Positions 33,399 through 42,035 of a stretch of 64,000 bases of DNA are shown piece by piece (positions within the stretch are counted from its first letter, which is position 1; each line of letters begins with the position of its first letter). This DNA is from Verrucomicrobiota bacterium. Lineage in GTDB: Bacteria; Verrucomicrobiota; Kiritimatiellia; CAIQIC01. The translations under genes and the position numbers were made by a program. Below the pieces are notes generated by a model. It ran no database searches and was not told the origin of the DNA. It saw only the letters and a program-made list of their open reading frames with translations. Location of the stretch: the NCBI GenBank assembly GCA_004321905.1, contig SCQF01000048.1, positions 1 to 64,000 on the forward strand, written 5' to 3'.

Positions 33399-33447
33399 TT
33401 CCCAGGCTTGGAAAAATCTTCCGATCACCTTTCCAAACCTTGGAAAA
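33399..33447. repeat. Paired TTCCAA palindrome upstream of parA
   Basis: Centres 33406 (one mismatch in the arm) and 33438, 32 nt apart. It directly abuts the inverted repeat at 33335-33398 and lies 50 bp upstream of the parA start. Confidence 0.9.
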
Positions 33448-33498
33448 ACTTGAAACCGTCGCCCACCGCGGCGTATGCTGGCGCAACTTTTAGGCACC

Positions 33499-34389
33499 AT
33501 GGCACACAATCGCGTCATCGCAATCGCCAACCAGAAAGGCGGCGTGGGTAAAACCACGACGTCGGTCAACCTCGCCGCCTGCCTTGCAGAGCGTCATCAG
33601 CAGGTCTTGCTGATTGATCTGGATCCGCAGGCGAACGCGACCAGCGGACTGGGTGTGGAAAAACGCGAAGGCGGCAGCATCTATCGCGCGCTGCTGGGCG
33701 AGGCGCACACACCTGATTTGGTTGTTCCCACCACGGTGGAACATCTTGCCTTGATTCCTTCGGAGGTTGATCTTGCCGGCGCGGAAATTGACGTGGCGCG
33801 CGCCGACCGTTATTTGCACCGTTTTTCGGAAGCCATTGCACCGTTGCGCGCGGCGGCAAGGTACGATTTTATTTTGGTGGATTGCCCGCCATCGCTCGGC
33901 ATCCTGACCATGAACGCGCTCTGCGCCGCTGATGCGATTCTGATTCCGATTCAGAGCGAATATTACGCGCTGGAGGGCTTGAGTGTGATCCAGCGGGTGA
34001 TCCGCCAGTTGCACGAGAGTGGCGCGAACCCGAAGCTGGAAATCGAAGGCATCGTAATGACGATGTATGATGCGCGCACCAACCTGGCGCAGCAGGTGGT
34101 CTCAGAAGTGATCCAGCATTTTGGCGACAAGGTTTATGAGACGCTGATTCCGCGTAGCGTGCGTTTGAGCGAGGCACCGAGTTATGGACTGCCGATCATC
34201 GTCTATGACAAGCACTGCACCGGCGCCGCCGCCTATCGCCAACTCGCTCGCGAATTTTTGAAACGGCGTAAAACTGAAGATATTCCGCAAACCGTCACCA
34301 TTGCTGAACCGGCGCCAGCAACGGTACCGGAAGTTCAGGAGCCGCAGAGCGGCGCCGATGATACACAGATTGCGCCTGCTGCCGTCTGA
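33499..34389 (+). CDS. parA: ParA/Soj-family chromosome-partitioning ATPase
   Basis: A 296-aa deviant-Walker ATPase: KGGVGKTTTSVNLA (Walker A, residues 13 onward), LLIDLDPQANATSGLG (Walker A'), YDFILVDCPPSLGILTMNAL (Walker B) and the family-typical SEYYALEGL and PRSVRLSEAPSYG-P segments. The 40-residue C-terminal tail is acidic and Pro-rich. It would drive origin segregation with ParB on parS, but no parB follows; the next gene is convergent only 6 bp away. No TGTTTCACGTGAAACA-like parS was seen. The start at 33499 has no obvious Shine-Dalgarno site. Confidence 0.92.
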   Translation: MAHNRVIAIANQKGGVGKTTTSVNLAACLAERHQQVLLIDLDPQANATSGLGVEKREGGSIYRALLGEAHTPDLVVPTTVEHLALIPSEVDLAGAEIDVARADRYLHRFSEAIAPLRAAARYDFILVDCPPSLGILTMNALCAADAILIPIQSEYYALEGLSVIQRVIRQLHESGANPKLEIEGIVMTMYDARTNLAQQVVSEVIQHFGDKVYETLIPRSVRLSEAPSYGLPIIVYDKHCTGAAAYRQLAREFLKRRKTEDIPQTVTIAEPAPATVPEVQEPQSGADDTQIAPAAV

Positions 34390-34395
34390 AGCAAT

Positions 34396-35568
34396 TTACG
34401 CTGCGCCCATCGGCGTCTCGATGCGCTCTTGTGCCCATTCCAATTCCCGACGGATGCACTCGACCACCCCGCCGGCGCGCATGGCTTCCGGTAGCACCGA
34501 GAAGGTATAGGTTTCCACCTCCAGATGCTCCGTGGCGGCACACGCCGCGCGGAAAAAAGGCTCGTCCAATTCTGCCGCCGTGGAGTGCAAACTCGCACTG
34601 CCCGGCCAGAACAGGGGTACGTGAAAATGAACGTGTAGTCGCTCGATGTCCGTGCGCGCATCGGTGGCGTCGAGCGCAAAGGACAAATCCGGCCAGGCGA
34701 GCAAGCTGCGGTCACGCAGGCGCGCCTTGGTTTGGTGCAAATAGACCGGTTCATCAAACGGTCGCAAGGCGGAACAACTCCACCCTTTCACATCGAGCGC
34801 CGCGCTAAGCTGAATTTTGGAGACGTGGATGCCGGCTGCGCGATAACGGCGCAGGGCCATCAAAGGCGACTCAAACTGCACCGCGGCGTGGCACGTATCC
34901 AAGCAGACACCCAAATGACGGCGCACGCCTTCACATTCACGGCCGCCAACACAAGCGGCCCGTAGTGGTTCGCCAAAAAAACGCAGGGCTTCGTCGGTCG
35001 TCTCGATCCAGCACCAAGGTTCCGGTTCCAGCCCAAGCTGAATTTCTCGTCCAGTACGCGCTTCAATTTCGATCAGATGCCGCGCACAGGCGACCAAATT
35101 TTTCGTCATCGTTTGTTCGTCGTCCGCCCCATGAATCCACGGTTTGAACGAGCCGGGGAGCGTACTGATGCTGCCGCTGACGCCGTCCGGTAATAGATCG
35201 GCGAGGATATCCGCCAGCAAGCAGGTATATTCGAGCCGCTCACGCGTCCGCCAATCCGGCGCATAGACCTGCTCCTTGACGCGCGTGCCGTGAAACTGGC
35301 CAAACGGGAAACCGTTGATGGTAAAAACATAAAGCCCCAAGGCGTCCAGTTCCGTCCGCAAGGCTCGTCGCACGGTCGGCACACGCAATGTTTCCGCCGC
35401 CGCCGCACTGAGCCGCAAGCCCAACCCGAACGGTTTAGCCGGCGCAATCCGTTGCTTCACAGCCACGGCATATTGCCGGATGGCCGCAAGATTCTCCGCC
35501 CACGTCTCGCCCGGATGGATATTGAGACAGTAGGTCAGGTGCAACGGCGGATTTTCGCGCAGCTTCAT
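34396..35568 (-). CDS. eboE: EboE-type TIM-barrel protein of the ebo cluster
   Basis: A 390-aa xylose-isomerase-like (AP endonuclease 2 superfamily) barrel. LTYCLNIHPGETWAENLAAI at the start, GLYVFTINGFPFGQFHG, LPGSFKPWI, GLEPEPWCWIETTDE and GVCLDTCHAAVQFE are the blocks expected in EboE, a 'metabolite traffic' protein. Metal-ligand positions (E, D, H) appear in the EPEP, CLDTCH and VHFHVP strands. It is last in a four-gene minus-strand run with eboC, F and D, 3 bp after eboD. Family knowledge: the ebo cluster moves secondary-metabolite precursors (scytonemin monomer in cyanobacteria). Its substrate here is unknown. Confidence 0.8.
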   Translation of the reverse strand: MKLRENPPLHLTYCLNIHPGETWAENLAAIRQYAVAVKQRIAPAKPFGLGLRLSAAAAETLRVPTVRRALRTELDALGLYVFTINGFPFGQFHGTRVKEQVYAPDWRTRERLEYTCLLADILADLLPDGVSGSISTLPGSFKPWIHGADDEQTMTKNLVACARHLIEIEARTGREIQLGLEPEPWCWIETTDEALRFFGEPLRAACVGGRECEGVRRHLGVCLDTCHAAVQFESPLMALRRYRAAGIHVSKIQLSAALDVKGWSCSALRPFDEPVYLHQTKARLRDRSLLAWPDLSFALDATDARTDIERLHVHFHVPLFWPGSASLHSTAAELDEPFFRAACAATEHLEVETYTFSVLPEAMRAGGVVECIRRELEWAQERIETPMGAA

Positions 35569-35571
35569 GGG

Positions 35572-36747
35572 TCAATCCGTCACCATGTGCGTGTGCAACT
35601 CTTTCAGTTCCAGCAAGCATTCTTCCATCAGCTTGAAATCAACGGCATGCAACTCGGCACAGCACCCCACCCCCCGCGGCATCGTCAACGTAAGCTCACC
35701 ACCGAGGTGTTCACGGAATTCTTCCAACCCTTGGAAAATGGCCCGCTGCCCTACACGTGTACGCCGCGCCAATGGGGGATACCAGACCGCTAATCCAGCT
35801 TGCTGCAACCCCTTCACCAGTGCAGAAAAATCCTCGGCGGCTATCCAGCCGAGGCGGACGGCATAGGCGGCATCGAGCGCGATGCCCGCCGCAACGGCCT
35901 GCCCATGACCGATGCGATATTTCGACAAAACCTCCAGCCGGTGGGCTGACCAATGCCCAAAATCCAGCGGGCGCGCCCGCCCCATCTCAAACGGATCACC
36001 GCTGCGGCGAATATGATCCAGATGCAACTGGGCACAGCGTTGAATCATCCGGGCCATGGCCTGCGGGTCTCGTCGCCGCAGTGTGCTGGCCTGTCGGCAC
36101 AACCAACGAAAAAATTTGGCATCCTTAATCAAGGCCACCTTGAACGCCTCGGCCACCCCGCCACGCCAGTCGTCATCGCGCAGGGCCCCAAGCAGATCAA
36201 AATCATTCACGACGGCAAACGGCGGCGCAAAGGTTCCAACCAGATTCTTGGCCGTACCGAAATTGACCGCCGTCTTCACGCCCACGCCGGAATCGCATTG
36301 CGCGAGCACGGTGGTCGGCACACGCACCACGCGCAACCCGCGATGCACCAGCGACGCCGCGAAACCGACCAAATCCTGCACGGCCCCACCACCGATGACG
36401 ACTACCGCCGCATGACGATCAAGACGCCGTTCCAATAAGCCGCGCACAATTCGTAACGCGTGGGTGAAGGAATTCTTGGCGGCTTCGCCACCCGGCACGA
36501 GCTGTGGTGGCGCGACGAGCGCCAAGCGATGCCGATAATGGATAAAATACTTCGTGATCCGATCCGACAAACCGGGGCGCGCTTGCGCCAGACCTGCATC
36601 CACAAAAACCATGGCGCGGCGACTTTCCGGTTCTTTGAGCCGATCCAAGGCCCACCCCAACGACAAATTTTTGGGGTTCAACGCATCGCGCGTGAAAATC
36701 ACCGGAAACTCAAAACCCACCGCGATTTTCTGGTTAATAATTTTCAT
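35572..36747 (-). CDS. eboD: EboD: 3-dehydroquinate-synthase-like protein of the ebo cluster
   Basis: A 391-aa sugar-phosphate-cyclase-fold protein. GGGAVQDLVGF (residues 119-129) is the nucleotide motif. VPTTVLAQCDSGVGVKTAVNFGTAKNLVG and WRGGVAEAFKVALIKD (E200) follow the DHQ synthase pattern, as does GHWSAHRLE...GHGQAVAAGI with metal-binding histidines. As true aroB proteins have AQVDASIGGK, the CDSGVGVK variant places it in the EboD group. Residues about 338-343 (FQGLEE) coincide with a palindromic repeat sequence, though FQGLEEFREHLGG may simply be the family motif. It lies between eboF (33-bp gap) and eboE. Confidence 0.85.
   Translation of the reverse strand: MKIINQKIAVGFEFPVIFTRDALNPKNLSLGWALDRLKEPESRRAMVFVDAGLAQARPGLSDRITKYFIHYRHRLALVAPPQLVPGGEAAKNSFTHALRIVRGLLERRLDRHAAVVVIGGGAVQDLVGFAASLVHRGLRVVRVPTTVLAQCDSGVGVKTAVNFGTAKNLVGTFAPPFAVVNDFDLLGALRDDDWRGGVAEAFKVALIKDAKFFRWLCRQASTLRRRDPQAMARMIQRCAQLHLDHIRRSGDPFEMGRARPLDFGHWSAHRLEVLSKYRIGHGQAVAAGIALDAAYAVRLGWIAAEDFSALVKGLQQAGLAVWYPPLARRTRVGQRAIFQGLEEFREHLGGELTLTMPRGVGCCAELHAVDFKLMEECLLELKELHTHMVTD
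35722..35738. repeat. TTCCAA palindrome-like segment inside eboD (may be coincidental)
   Basis: TTCCAACCCTTGGAAAA matches the repeat consensus and translates as FQGLEE, but this segment runs into a motif (GLEEFREHLGG) that appears conserved in EboD proteins, so it could be ordinary coding sequence. Confidence 0.45.
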
Positions 36748-36780
36748 TATATGTTTCGGCGGCCCGTGGTCGCCGACTCT

Positions 36781-38037
36781 TTATACTGTGTTCAGCCTTA
36801 TCTTCAACTGCTGCGCCAAGTCGAGCAACGCTGCCGGTTTTGAAAACGGCAGCGACGAGGCCCACGCCACTTCACGGCCCGCGCCGACGAGGCCATGCGT
36901 GCCGCGAATACGCGCGGCATCCTGACTGATCCCGCCAAGGCGGGACCAGCCCCAGAAAAGCTCGCACGGATCATAGCCCGGTTTGTTGTGAATATCCACG
37001 TGCCCGGCATAGTCCGGCGCTTCGCGTTTGCTCTCCCACCACGGATAGGCGAACCAGCGCCCCGGCTTGGCCGTGACCAGACAATCAGCACCACGTTCAA
37101 TGATTTCATCAACCCCATCAAGTTTTTCGAGCACCGTACGCACCGCCGCGCGACGAGCGCCATCGAGCACGATGACGTGTGCACCCTGATGGTCACACAC
37201 CGCGAACGCCACGCTCGTAAACAAGTCGTGATAAGTCCGTCCGCCAACCTGCCGGACTTGAAGTAAATTCGCAGCACGCAGCACACGATTGGGGAAGATC
37301 GGTGCCCCGGTAACTGCTTCGATCGCGTAATCACCGAAAATCACGACGTCATAGCCGGTGGCAGCGGCAGTTTTCCAAAGCTTGGAAAAGTGAACATAGC
37401 TTTTTTCCAAGGCTTGGAAAGCCTGCGAACTTTCCGGGCCGTAGCGCTGCAAATCGTAGTCGAGATGCGGCAAATAGGTCAGCAGCAAGTCCGGCGCAAG
37501 GTCGGGCGCGGCCATCACCGCGCAGGTCGCGTCTGTGATCCAGTCCGACGCTTTGTGCGAGGCGAGCGGCCCCCAGTAGTGCATCAAATTGAATGGCCGA
37601 CCGACTGCGGCAACGAGGCGCGAATAGAGGTCGTGCGGTTGTGAGTAGCAGTCTTGAATCATGCCGCCGTGATGTTTATGGATTGGTTTGGGCGAGAGCA
37701 GCAAATCGGCCTGCTCGCCGAGACTTTGCTGCCAAAACATCAGGCCGACTTTTTTGCCGCGTGCGCGAAATTGCTCCCAGATGCGCGGACCTCGCACCAA
37801 CGCTGCGGATTGTTCCCAAAAGGAAACCTTGCGAAGGTCGCGCAGAAACAAGCCGTTAGATTCCGCACCGCAAGCGGCAGGCGACAGGCCGGTACGGAAT
37901 GCGGCTTGCGCCGGACAGGTCACCGCCGGGAAAACGGATTCCAAGGGTTGGAAAACCAGCGGCGCGGGTGGCGGCTGACGTTGCACCAACCGCCAGCCGA
38001 GTGCGGCGGCATTCACGATTAAAAGTTTTTGCGTCAT
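36781..38037 (-). CDS. eboF: EboF: alkaline-phosphatase-superfamily phosphodiesterase of the ebo cluster
   Basis: A 418-aa type I phosphodiesterase/nucleotide-pyrophosphatase-fold protein. Catalytic Thr40 lies in FPAVTCPAQAAFRTG. NGLF, FWQQS, the TYLPHLDYDLQRYGP metal segment (H191, D193), IFGDYAIE (D236) and the C-terminal GTHG (phosphatase metal His) complete the site. There is no signal peptide, so it is presumably cytoplasmic. Residues 206-222 (FQALEK...FSKLWK) are a palindrome pair lying between two motifs, and residues 29-34 (FQPLES) look like another copy just before the nucleophile. Its place between eboC and eboD supports the ebo assignment. Confidence 0.82.
   Translation of the reverse strand: MTQKLLIVNAAALGWRLVQRQPPPAPLVFQPLESVFPAVTCPAQAAFRTGLSPAACGAESNGLFLRDLRKVSFWEQSAALVRGPRIWEQFRARGKKVGLMFWQQSLGEQADLLLSPKPIHKHHGGMIQDCYSQPHDLYSRLVAAVGRPFNLMHYWGPLASHKASDWITDATCAVMAAPDLAPDLLLTYLPHLDYDLQRYGPESSQAFQALEKSYVHFSKLWKTAAATGYDVVIFGDYAIEAVTGAPIFPNRVLRAANLLQVRQVGGRTYHDLFTSVAFAVCDHQGAHVIVLDGARRAAVRTVLEKLDGVDEIIERGADCLVTAKPGRWFAYPWWESKREAPDYAGHVDIHNKPGYDPCELFWGWSRLGGISQDAARIRGTHGLVGAGREVAWASSLPFSKPAALLDLAQQLKIRLNTV
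37371..37420. repeat. Paired TTCCAA palindrome inside eboF
   Basis: Centres at 37380 and 37412, 32 nt apart; encodes FQALEK and FSKLWK in frame. Confidence 0.93.
37939..37955. repeat. Single TTCCAA palindrome near the 5' end of eboF
   Basis: TTCCAAGGGTTGGAAAA, read as FQPLES just ahead of the catalytic FPAVT motif, in a stretch where family members vary in length. Confidence 0.75.
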
Positions 38038-38050
38038 TTCGCGAAAATTT

Positions 38051-38809
38051 CTAACTCATGTAAAACCGCCTGGCCAACCTACCGCTGACGGGCCAGAGCG
38101 CCAGCAAGCCGGCGGCGGCGAGCCAACCGGCCCAACCGGCATTGGCGATCAGACAAAACAACGCTTGCAGAGGCAGCAAGCCGCGTAACAGCGCGCCGAT
38201 CAAACCGGCGCGACCGGTTTCCACTTCGCGCCGTGCGAGTGTGGTGACACCCGCGACATAAAGCATCAGCACCAACGCGGCCGCCAACGCCCACCGCAGA
38301 CCGCCCGGCGGCAACTGTTGTCCCGCAAACACACTGGCAGAAGCGGCCACGCCGAGCAAAAGGTTCAGTCCGCGACACAAGCCCATCGTGAGTGGGCCGA
38401 TCACCGGCGCGGGCTTGAGCATGCTGTTATAGAGCGCGCTGATGAGGAACAGTAGGATACCCACGCCCATCGCCGGGCGGCCTGCCAGCCAAGCCAAAAC
38501 CAAAGCAGCCGCAAGCAACAGCACAGCCGCGTTCACGGCGGCGATGGGCGTGATGCGTTTGGCGGGCAACGGGCGAGTCGGGCGTTCCCTGAAATCGGTT
38601 TTAAAATCCAAAATATCATTGGTCACCAAACCAAAAGCATAGCAGCAGAGGCTCGCCGCTAACGCCGCGAGCAAGGCGGGATGCCACTGCGCACCGGCCA
38701 CCAACAACCAGCCGGCGAGCACATCGCCCGGAACCGTCAATAGATTGGGCACGCGCAGCAGCTCCAACCAAGCCGGTAGAGATTCGGTCGTTTCAGCACG
38801 CATCGTCAT
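38051..38809 (-). CDS. eboC: EboC: UbiA-like prenyltransferase of the ebo cluster
   Basis: A 252-aa integral membrane protein with about eight hydrophobic helices. The UbiA Asp-rich motif is NDILDFKTD (N64, D65, D68, D72), followed by RPTRPLPAKRI, the typical 'RP' sequence after the first motif. The second Asp motif is replaced by ARREVETGRAG, as seen in EboC and other divergent UbiA members. It would prenylate or otherwise modify an aromatic substrate in the membrane. It is the first gene of the cluster, with eboF 13 bp downstream, and its promoter should lie in 38810-38922, divergent from nfnA. Confidence 0.83.
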   Translation of the reverse strand: MTMRAETTESLPAWLELLRVPNLLTVPGDVLAGWLLVAGAQWHPALLAALAASLCCYAFGLVTNDILDFKTDFRERPTRPLPAKRITPIAAVNAAVLLLAAALVLAWLAGRPAMGVGILLFLISALYNSMLKPAPVIGPLTMGLCRGLNLLLGVAASASVFAGQQLPPGGLRWALAAALVLMLYVAGVTTLARREVETGRAGLIGALLRGLLPLQALFCLIANAGWAGWLAAAGLLALWPVSGRLARRFYMS

Positions 38810-38875
38810 GGCGGGCGACTATAGACCGCCCCACCCCGCCGAGCAACTTGGAATAGACCGCGCGGGGGTTTCCGG

Positions 38876-38881
38876 TATAAT
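38876..38881 (+). promoter_or_regulatory. Consensus -10 box upstream of nfnA
   Basis: TATAAT lies 41 bp upstream of the chosen start codon. No convincing -35 element is found at 16-18 bp spacing; TTGGAA is at 22 bp. The sequence directly upstream is GC-rich. Confidence 0.5.
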
Positions 38882-38922
38882 TTGCCCGCCTAAACTAAAG
38901 GATGAGCCTACGCAGGAAAACC

Positions 38923-39783
38923 ATGAATAAAATCATCAAGAAGACGCAACTTTCAAGCGACGTTTTTCAACTGCGCGTGGCCGCCCCGCTGATTGCCGAA
39001 GAGCGGAAGCCGGGACAGTTCGTCATCTTGCAGCTCGACAACGAATTCGGCGAACGCATCCCGCTGACCATCGCTGACGCCGATCAAAAAGCAGGTTCCA
39101 TCACGTTGATTTTCCAAGTCGTCGGCAAAACGACGCGGCGCCTTGCCGCGCTCAAGGAAGGCGAAAACATCGTGAGCATCCTCGGCCCGCTGGGGCAACC
39201 GACGCATATCGAAAAAGTCGGCACCGTGGTTTGTGTCGGCGGCGGTATCGGCGTCGCGCCGCTGCATCCGATTGCGCAAGGCATGAAGCAGGCCGGTAAT
39301 CGCGTCATCATCATTATGGGTGCCCGCACCAAAGACCTCATCATTCTTGAAAAGGAGATGCGTGTCATCGCTGATGAACTGATCCTTTGCACCGATGATG
39401 GCTCGGCTGGCCGCAAATGCCTCGTCACCGAACCGCTCAAGGAACTTTGCCAGCGCGAACCGAAGCCGAACCTCGCCGTCGCCATCGGCCCGCCGATCAT
39501 GATGAAGTTCTGCGCCGCGACCACGCGCCCGTTCGCGGTGCCCACGGTCGTCTCGCTCAACACAATCATGGTAGATGGCACCGGGATGTGCGGCGGCTGC
39601 CGTGTTACGGTGGGCGATAAGACGAGGTTCGTCTGCGTGGATGGCCCGGAGTTCGACGGCCATCTTGTGGATTTCGACAATATGATGCAGCGCTTGAGCG
39701 CCTATAAGGATTTGGAAAAAGATGCCCATCACAAATGCCGGATGGAAATGGAAATCAAAAAATTGAAGGCCACCACACCATGA
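38923..39783 (+). CDS. nfnA: NfnA-type FAD/NAD(P)-binding iron-sulfur subunit
   Basis: A 286-aa ferredoxin-NADP reductase-fold protein. The FAD domain (about 10-95) has RKPGQFVILQL and GERIPLTIADAD. The NAD domain (about 98-205) has VGGGIGVAPLHPIAQGMK. The C-terminal [2Fe-2S] motif is C223-GG-C226...C238. This is the NfnA/SudB arrangement that pairs with NfnB/GltA-like subunits to move electrons between NADH, ferredoxin and NADPH by flavin-based bifurcation. The ATG at 38923 is preferred to 38902 because of an AGGA site. Its stop overlaps the nfnB start (ATGA). Confidence 0.88.
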   Translation: MNKIIKKTQLSSDVFQLRVAAPLIAEERKPGQFVILQLDNEFGERIPLTIADADQKAGSITLIFQVVGKTTRRLAALKEGENIVSILGPLGQPTHIEKVGTVVCVGGGIGVAPLHPIAQGMKQAGNRVIIIMGARTKDLIILEKEMRVIADELILCTDDGSAGRKCLVTEPLKELCQREPKPNLAVAIGPPIMMKFCAATTRPFAVPTVVSLNTIMVDGTGMCGGCRVTVGDKTRFVCVDGPEFDGHLVDFDNMMQRLSAYKDLEKDAHHKCRMEMEIKKLKATTP

Positions 39784-41294
39784 GTCACCCCACCCCGGAA
39801 GAACTGAACGCCAAGGCGCACGCCGCGCTCGCCCAACTTGAACCGCGCATCACGCAGCTCAAGCCCAAGGATCGGCTCGCGATTCCGGTACAGGAGATGC
39901 CGGCGCAAGACCCGCACGTGCGGCGGCACAATATTCAGGAAGTGGCCGTCGGTTATACCGCCGAACAGGCGCGCGCCGAAGCGCTCCGCTGCCTCCAATG
40001 TAAAAACGCGCCGTGCATCGCCGGCTGCCCCGTACGCATCAACATCCCGGCCTTCATCCAAGCCATCGTGGATGGCGACTACCAAAAGAGCGTGGACATC
40101 ATCAAAGAAGCCAGCTTGCTCCCCGCCGTCTGCGGTCGCGTCTGCCCGCAGGAAGAGCAGTGCCAGAAACCTTGTACTGTCGGCAAGGCGTTGAAAGATT
40201 GTAACCAATCGGTCTCCATCGGGCGGCTGGAGCGTTTCGTGTCCGACTGGGAACGCGAACAGGGCAAGATCAAGATTCCGACCGTCAAACTGGAGACCGG
40301 CAAGAAGGTGGCCATCATCGGCTGCGGCCCGGCGGGCATCACCGTCGCCGCCGACGTCCGCCGCGAAGGCCACGCCGTGACGATCTTCGAGGCTTTCCAT
40401 CGTCCGGGCGGCGTAATGCTCTATGGCATCCCTGAATTCCGCCTGCCGAAGGTCATCGTACAGCAGGAAGTGGCGACGCTGGAAAAGATGGGCGTCAAAA
40501 TTCAAACCAACTTTGCCGTGGGCCGCACCCGCAAGCTGCTCGACCTGATCAAAAAGGACGGCTACGACGCCATCTTCGTCGGTGTCGGTGCAGGCCTGCC
40601 GAAATTCATGAACATCCCCGGCGAAAACCTCGTCGGCGTGTTCTCTGCCAACGAATATCTGACGCGCGCCAACTTGATGCGCGCCTATGATTTCGAGCGC
40701 GCCGATACCCCGATCTTCCGTTCCAATAAAGTCGCCGTACTCGGCGGCGGCAACGTGGCGATGGACGCCACCCGCATGGCCATCCGGCTCGGCGCGCAGG
40801 AAGTCCACCTCGTCTATCGCCGCACCGAAGTCGAGATGCCGGCGCGTATCGAAGAGGTCGCCCACGCCAAGGAAGAAGGCGCGATTTTCCACCTGCTCCA
40901 AAACGCCAAGCGCATCATCGGCGACGACAAAGGTCGCGTGACCGGTATGGAATGCCTGCGTTACGAACTCGGCGAGCCCGACGCCTCCGGTCGCCGCCGC
41001 CCCGTGGAAGTCAAAGGCAGCGAATTCATCATGGACGTGGATACCGTCATCGTCGCCATCGGCAACGACTCCAACCCTCTGATCCGCCAGACCACGCCCG
41101 GTCTCGAACACAACAAATGGGGCAACATCATCACCGACGACGCGCAGAAGACCTCGCTCGACGCCGTCTATGCCGGCGGCGATATCGTCCTCGGCGCTGC
41201 CACGGTGATTTTGGCTATGGGCCAAGGCCGCACCGCCGCCGCCGCGATCAATAAGTTGCTCGCCGAAAAAATGACGCAGCCCGCCGGAAGGTAG
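39780..41294 (+). CDS. nfnB: NfnB / glutamate-synthase-small-subunit-like flavoprotein
   Basis: A 504-aa protein. The N-terminal Fe-S domain (about 50-150) has CLQCKNAPCIAGCPVRINIP and CGRVCPQEEQCQKPC. Two Rossmann motifs follow: KKVAIIGCGPAGI (FAD) and NKVAVLGGGNVAMD (NADPH), plus the C-terminal YAGGDIVLGAATVILAMGQGRTAA. It fits NfnB of NADH-dependent ferredoxin:NADP+ oxidoreductase, also annotated as GltA. Coupling to nfnA by ATGA supports a bifurcating complex, and GOGAT large subunit is absent. Its TAG stop is provided by the GTAGGG start of a repeat element. Confidence 0.9.
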   Translation: MSHPTPEELNAKAHAALAQLEPRITQLKPKDRLAIPVQEMPAQDPHVRRHNIQEVAVGYTAEQARAEALRCLQCKNAPCIAGCPVRINIPAFIQAIVDGDYQKSVDIIKEASLLPAVCGRVCPQEEQCQKPCTVGKALKDCNQSVSIGRLERFVSDWEREQGKIKIPTVKLETGKKVAIIGCGPAGITVAADVRREGHAVTIFEAFHRPGGVMLYGIPEFRLPKVIVQQEVATLEKMGVKIQTNFAVGRTRKLLDLIKKDGYDAIFVGVGAGLPKFMNIPGENLVGVFSANEYLTRANLMRAYDFERADTPIFRSNKVAVLGGGNVAMDATRMAIRLGAQEVHLVYRRTEVEMPARIEEVAHAKEEGAIFHLLQNAKRIIGDDKGRVTGMECLRYELGEPDASGRRRPVEVKGSEFIMDVDTVIVAIGNDSNPLIRQTTPGLEHNKWGNIITDDAQKTSLDAVYAGGDIVLGAATVILAMGQGRTAAAAINKLLAEKMTQPAGR

Positions 41295-41375
41295 GGCGCG
41301 TACGCCGTGCGCGCCGCAAGAACGAATCCAACGTGTGGGATGATTTCGCGGACGGCGATGGCGCGCCGTCCCTAC
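41291..41375. repeat. GTAGGG-bounded element between two convergent genes
   Basis: 85 bp beginning GTAGGGCGCGTACGCC and ending GGCGCGCCGTCCCTAC. It fills the whole gap, and its two ends supply the TAG stop codons of both nfnB (41292-41294) and the convergent NTF2-like gene (41374-41372). Confidence 0.8.
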
Positions 41376-41839
41376 CTCGCGGCAGTCACGGCTTTTTGGT
41401 AGCGCTCCAGCAACGCCGGGTCTTCGATGGAGCCGTGGTGATGGATTTGCTTCCAGCCCGTCGGCGTCTTGCGGAATATCCGGCTGGTACGGATCGCCAG
41501 CGGGATCACCTCGCCCCCTTTGGCGAAGCGCCCGCGTTCACGACCGACGACATAGAACACCTCGCCGTGTTCGTGGAGTGTGTAGTCGAAAAACTCCACA
41601 TAGACCTGCGCCGGCCCACCGAAGATGCGGCAATAGACCGCGCTGATTTCTTCCCAGCCGCGTTTGATGCCGCCCAAGGGATTATCCATCGCCACGTCGG
41701 GCGTGTTTTCCCAGTTCAGTTCCATCTCCGCCAAATCGCGCGTATTGAAGGCGTGATAGAACTGCACCAGCGCCGCCAGCGCCGACTGCGGGTCGTCCGG
41801 CTTTTCCTGTCCGGTGATCGGAGTTTGTATGGGTTGCAT
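41372..41839 (-). CDS. SnoaL/NTF2-like small protein
   Basis: A 155-aa cone-fold protein. ALAALVQFYHAFNTRDLAEMELNWENTPDVAMDNPLGGIKRGWEEI is the typical NTF2-like start (helix, then 'G W..I' strand). The curved sheet is recognisable in YVEFFDYTLHEHGEVFYVVGRERGRF and the C-terminal SRIFRKTPTGWKQIHHHGS. Members are small-molecule-binding or enzyme domains of diverse function, so none is assigned. The start at 41839 is chosen because upstream sequence is repeat-rich and unlike the family. Its TAG stop comes from the repeat at 41291-41375. Confidence 0.8.
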   Translation of the reverse strand: MQPIQTPITGQEKPDDPQSALAALVQFYHAFNTRDLAEMELNWENTPDVAMDNPLGGIKRGWEEISAVYCRIFGGPAQVYVEFFDYTLHEHGEVFYVVGRERGRFAKGGEVIPLAIRTSRIFRKTPTGWKQIHHHGSIEDPALLERYQKAVTAAR

Positions 41840-41983
41840 AAGTGGTGGCCGCATTGTGCAAACCGGCAGGTGCGAAGCAAGGTCAAAAGCGGGAGGAACG
41901 TCCGTCTTGTTTTGGTGGCCGTCGGCCGCTGGACGGCGGAAATCTTGCCCGCGCCCGGAGGTCACAGGCCACCTTGTGTCTGT

Positions 41984-42032
41984 TTTTCCCAAAGCTTGGA
42001 AAAACCGGCGCGTAAATTTCCAAGCCGTGGAA
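41984..42032. repeat. Paired TTCCAA palindrome next to a GTAGGG element
   Basis: Centres 41994 and 42025, 31 nt apart; the second copy has a one-base mismatch (CCAAGCCGTGG). It ends 4 bp before the GTAGGGGCG element begins. Confidence 0.88.
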
Positions 42033-42035
42033 TCA

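Noticed and set aside
35722..35738. The eboD palindrome as a definite insertion
   Set aside because: The peptide continues into a GLEEFREHLGG motif that seems natural for EboD, so I count it as ambiguous rather than as evidence of insertion.
39729..41225. Long minus-strand open frame antisense to nfnB
   Set aside because: The nfnB protein has clear Fe-S and Rossmann motifs; the antisense translation has none.
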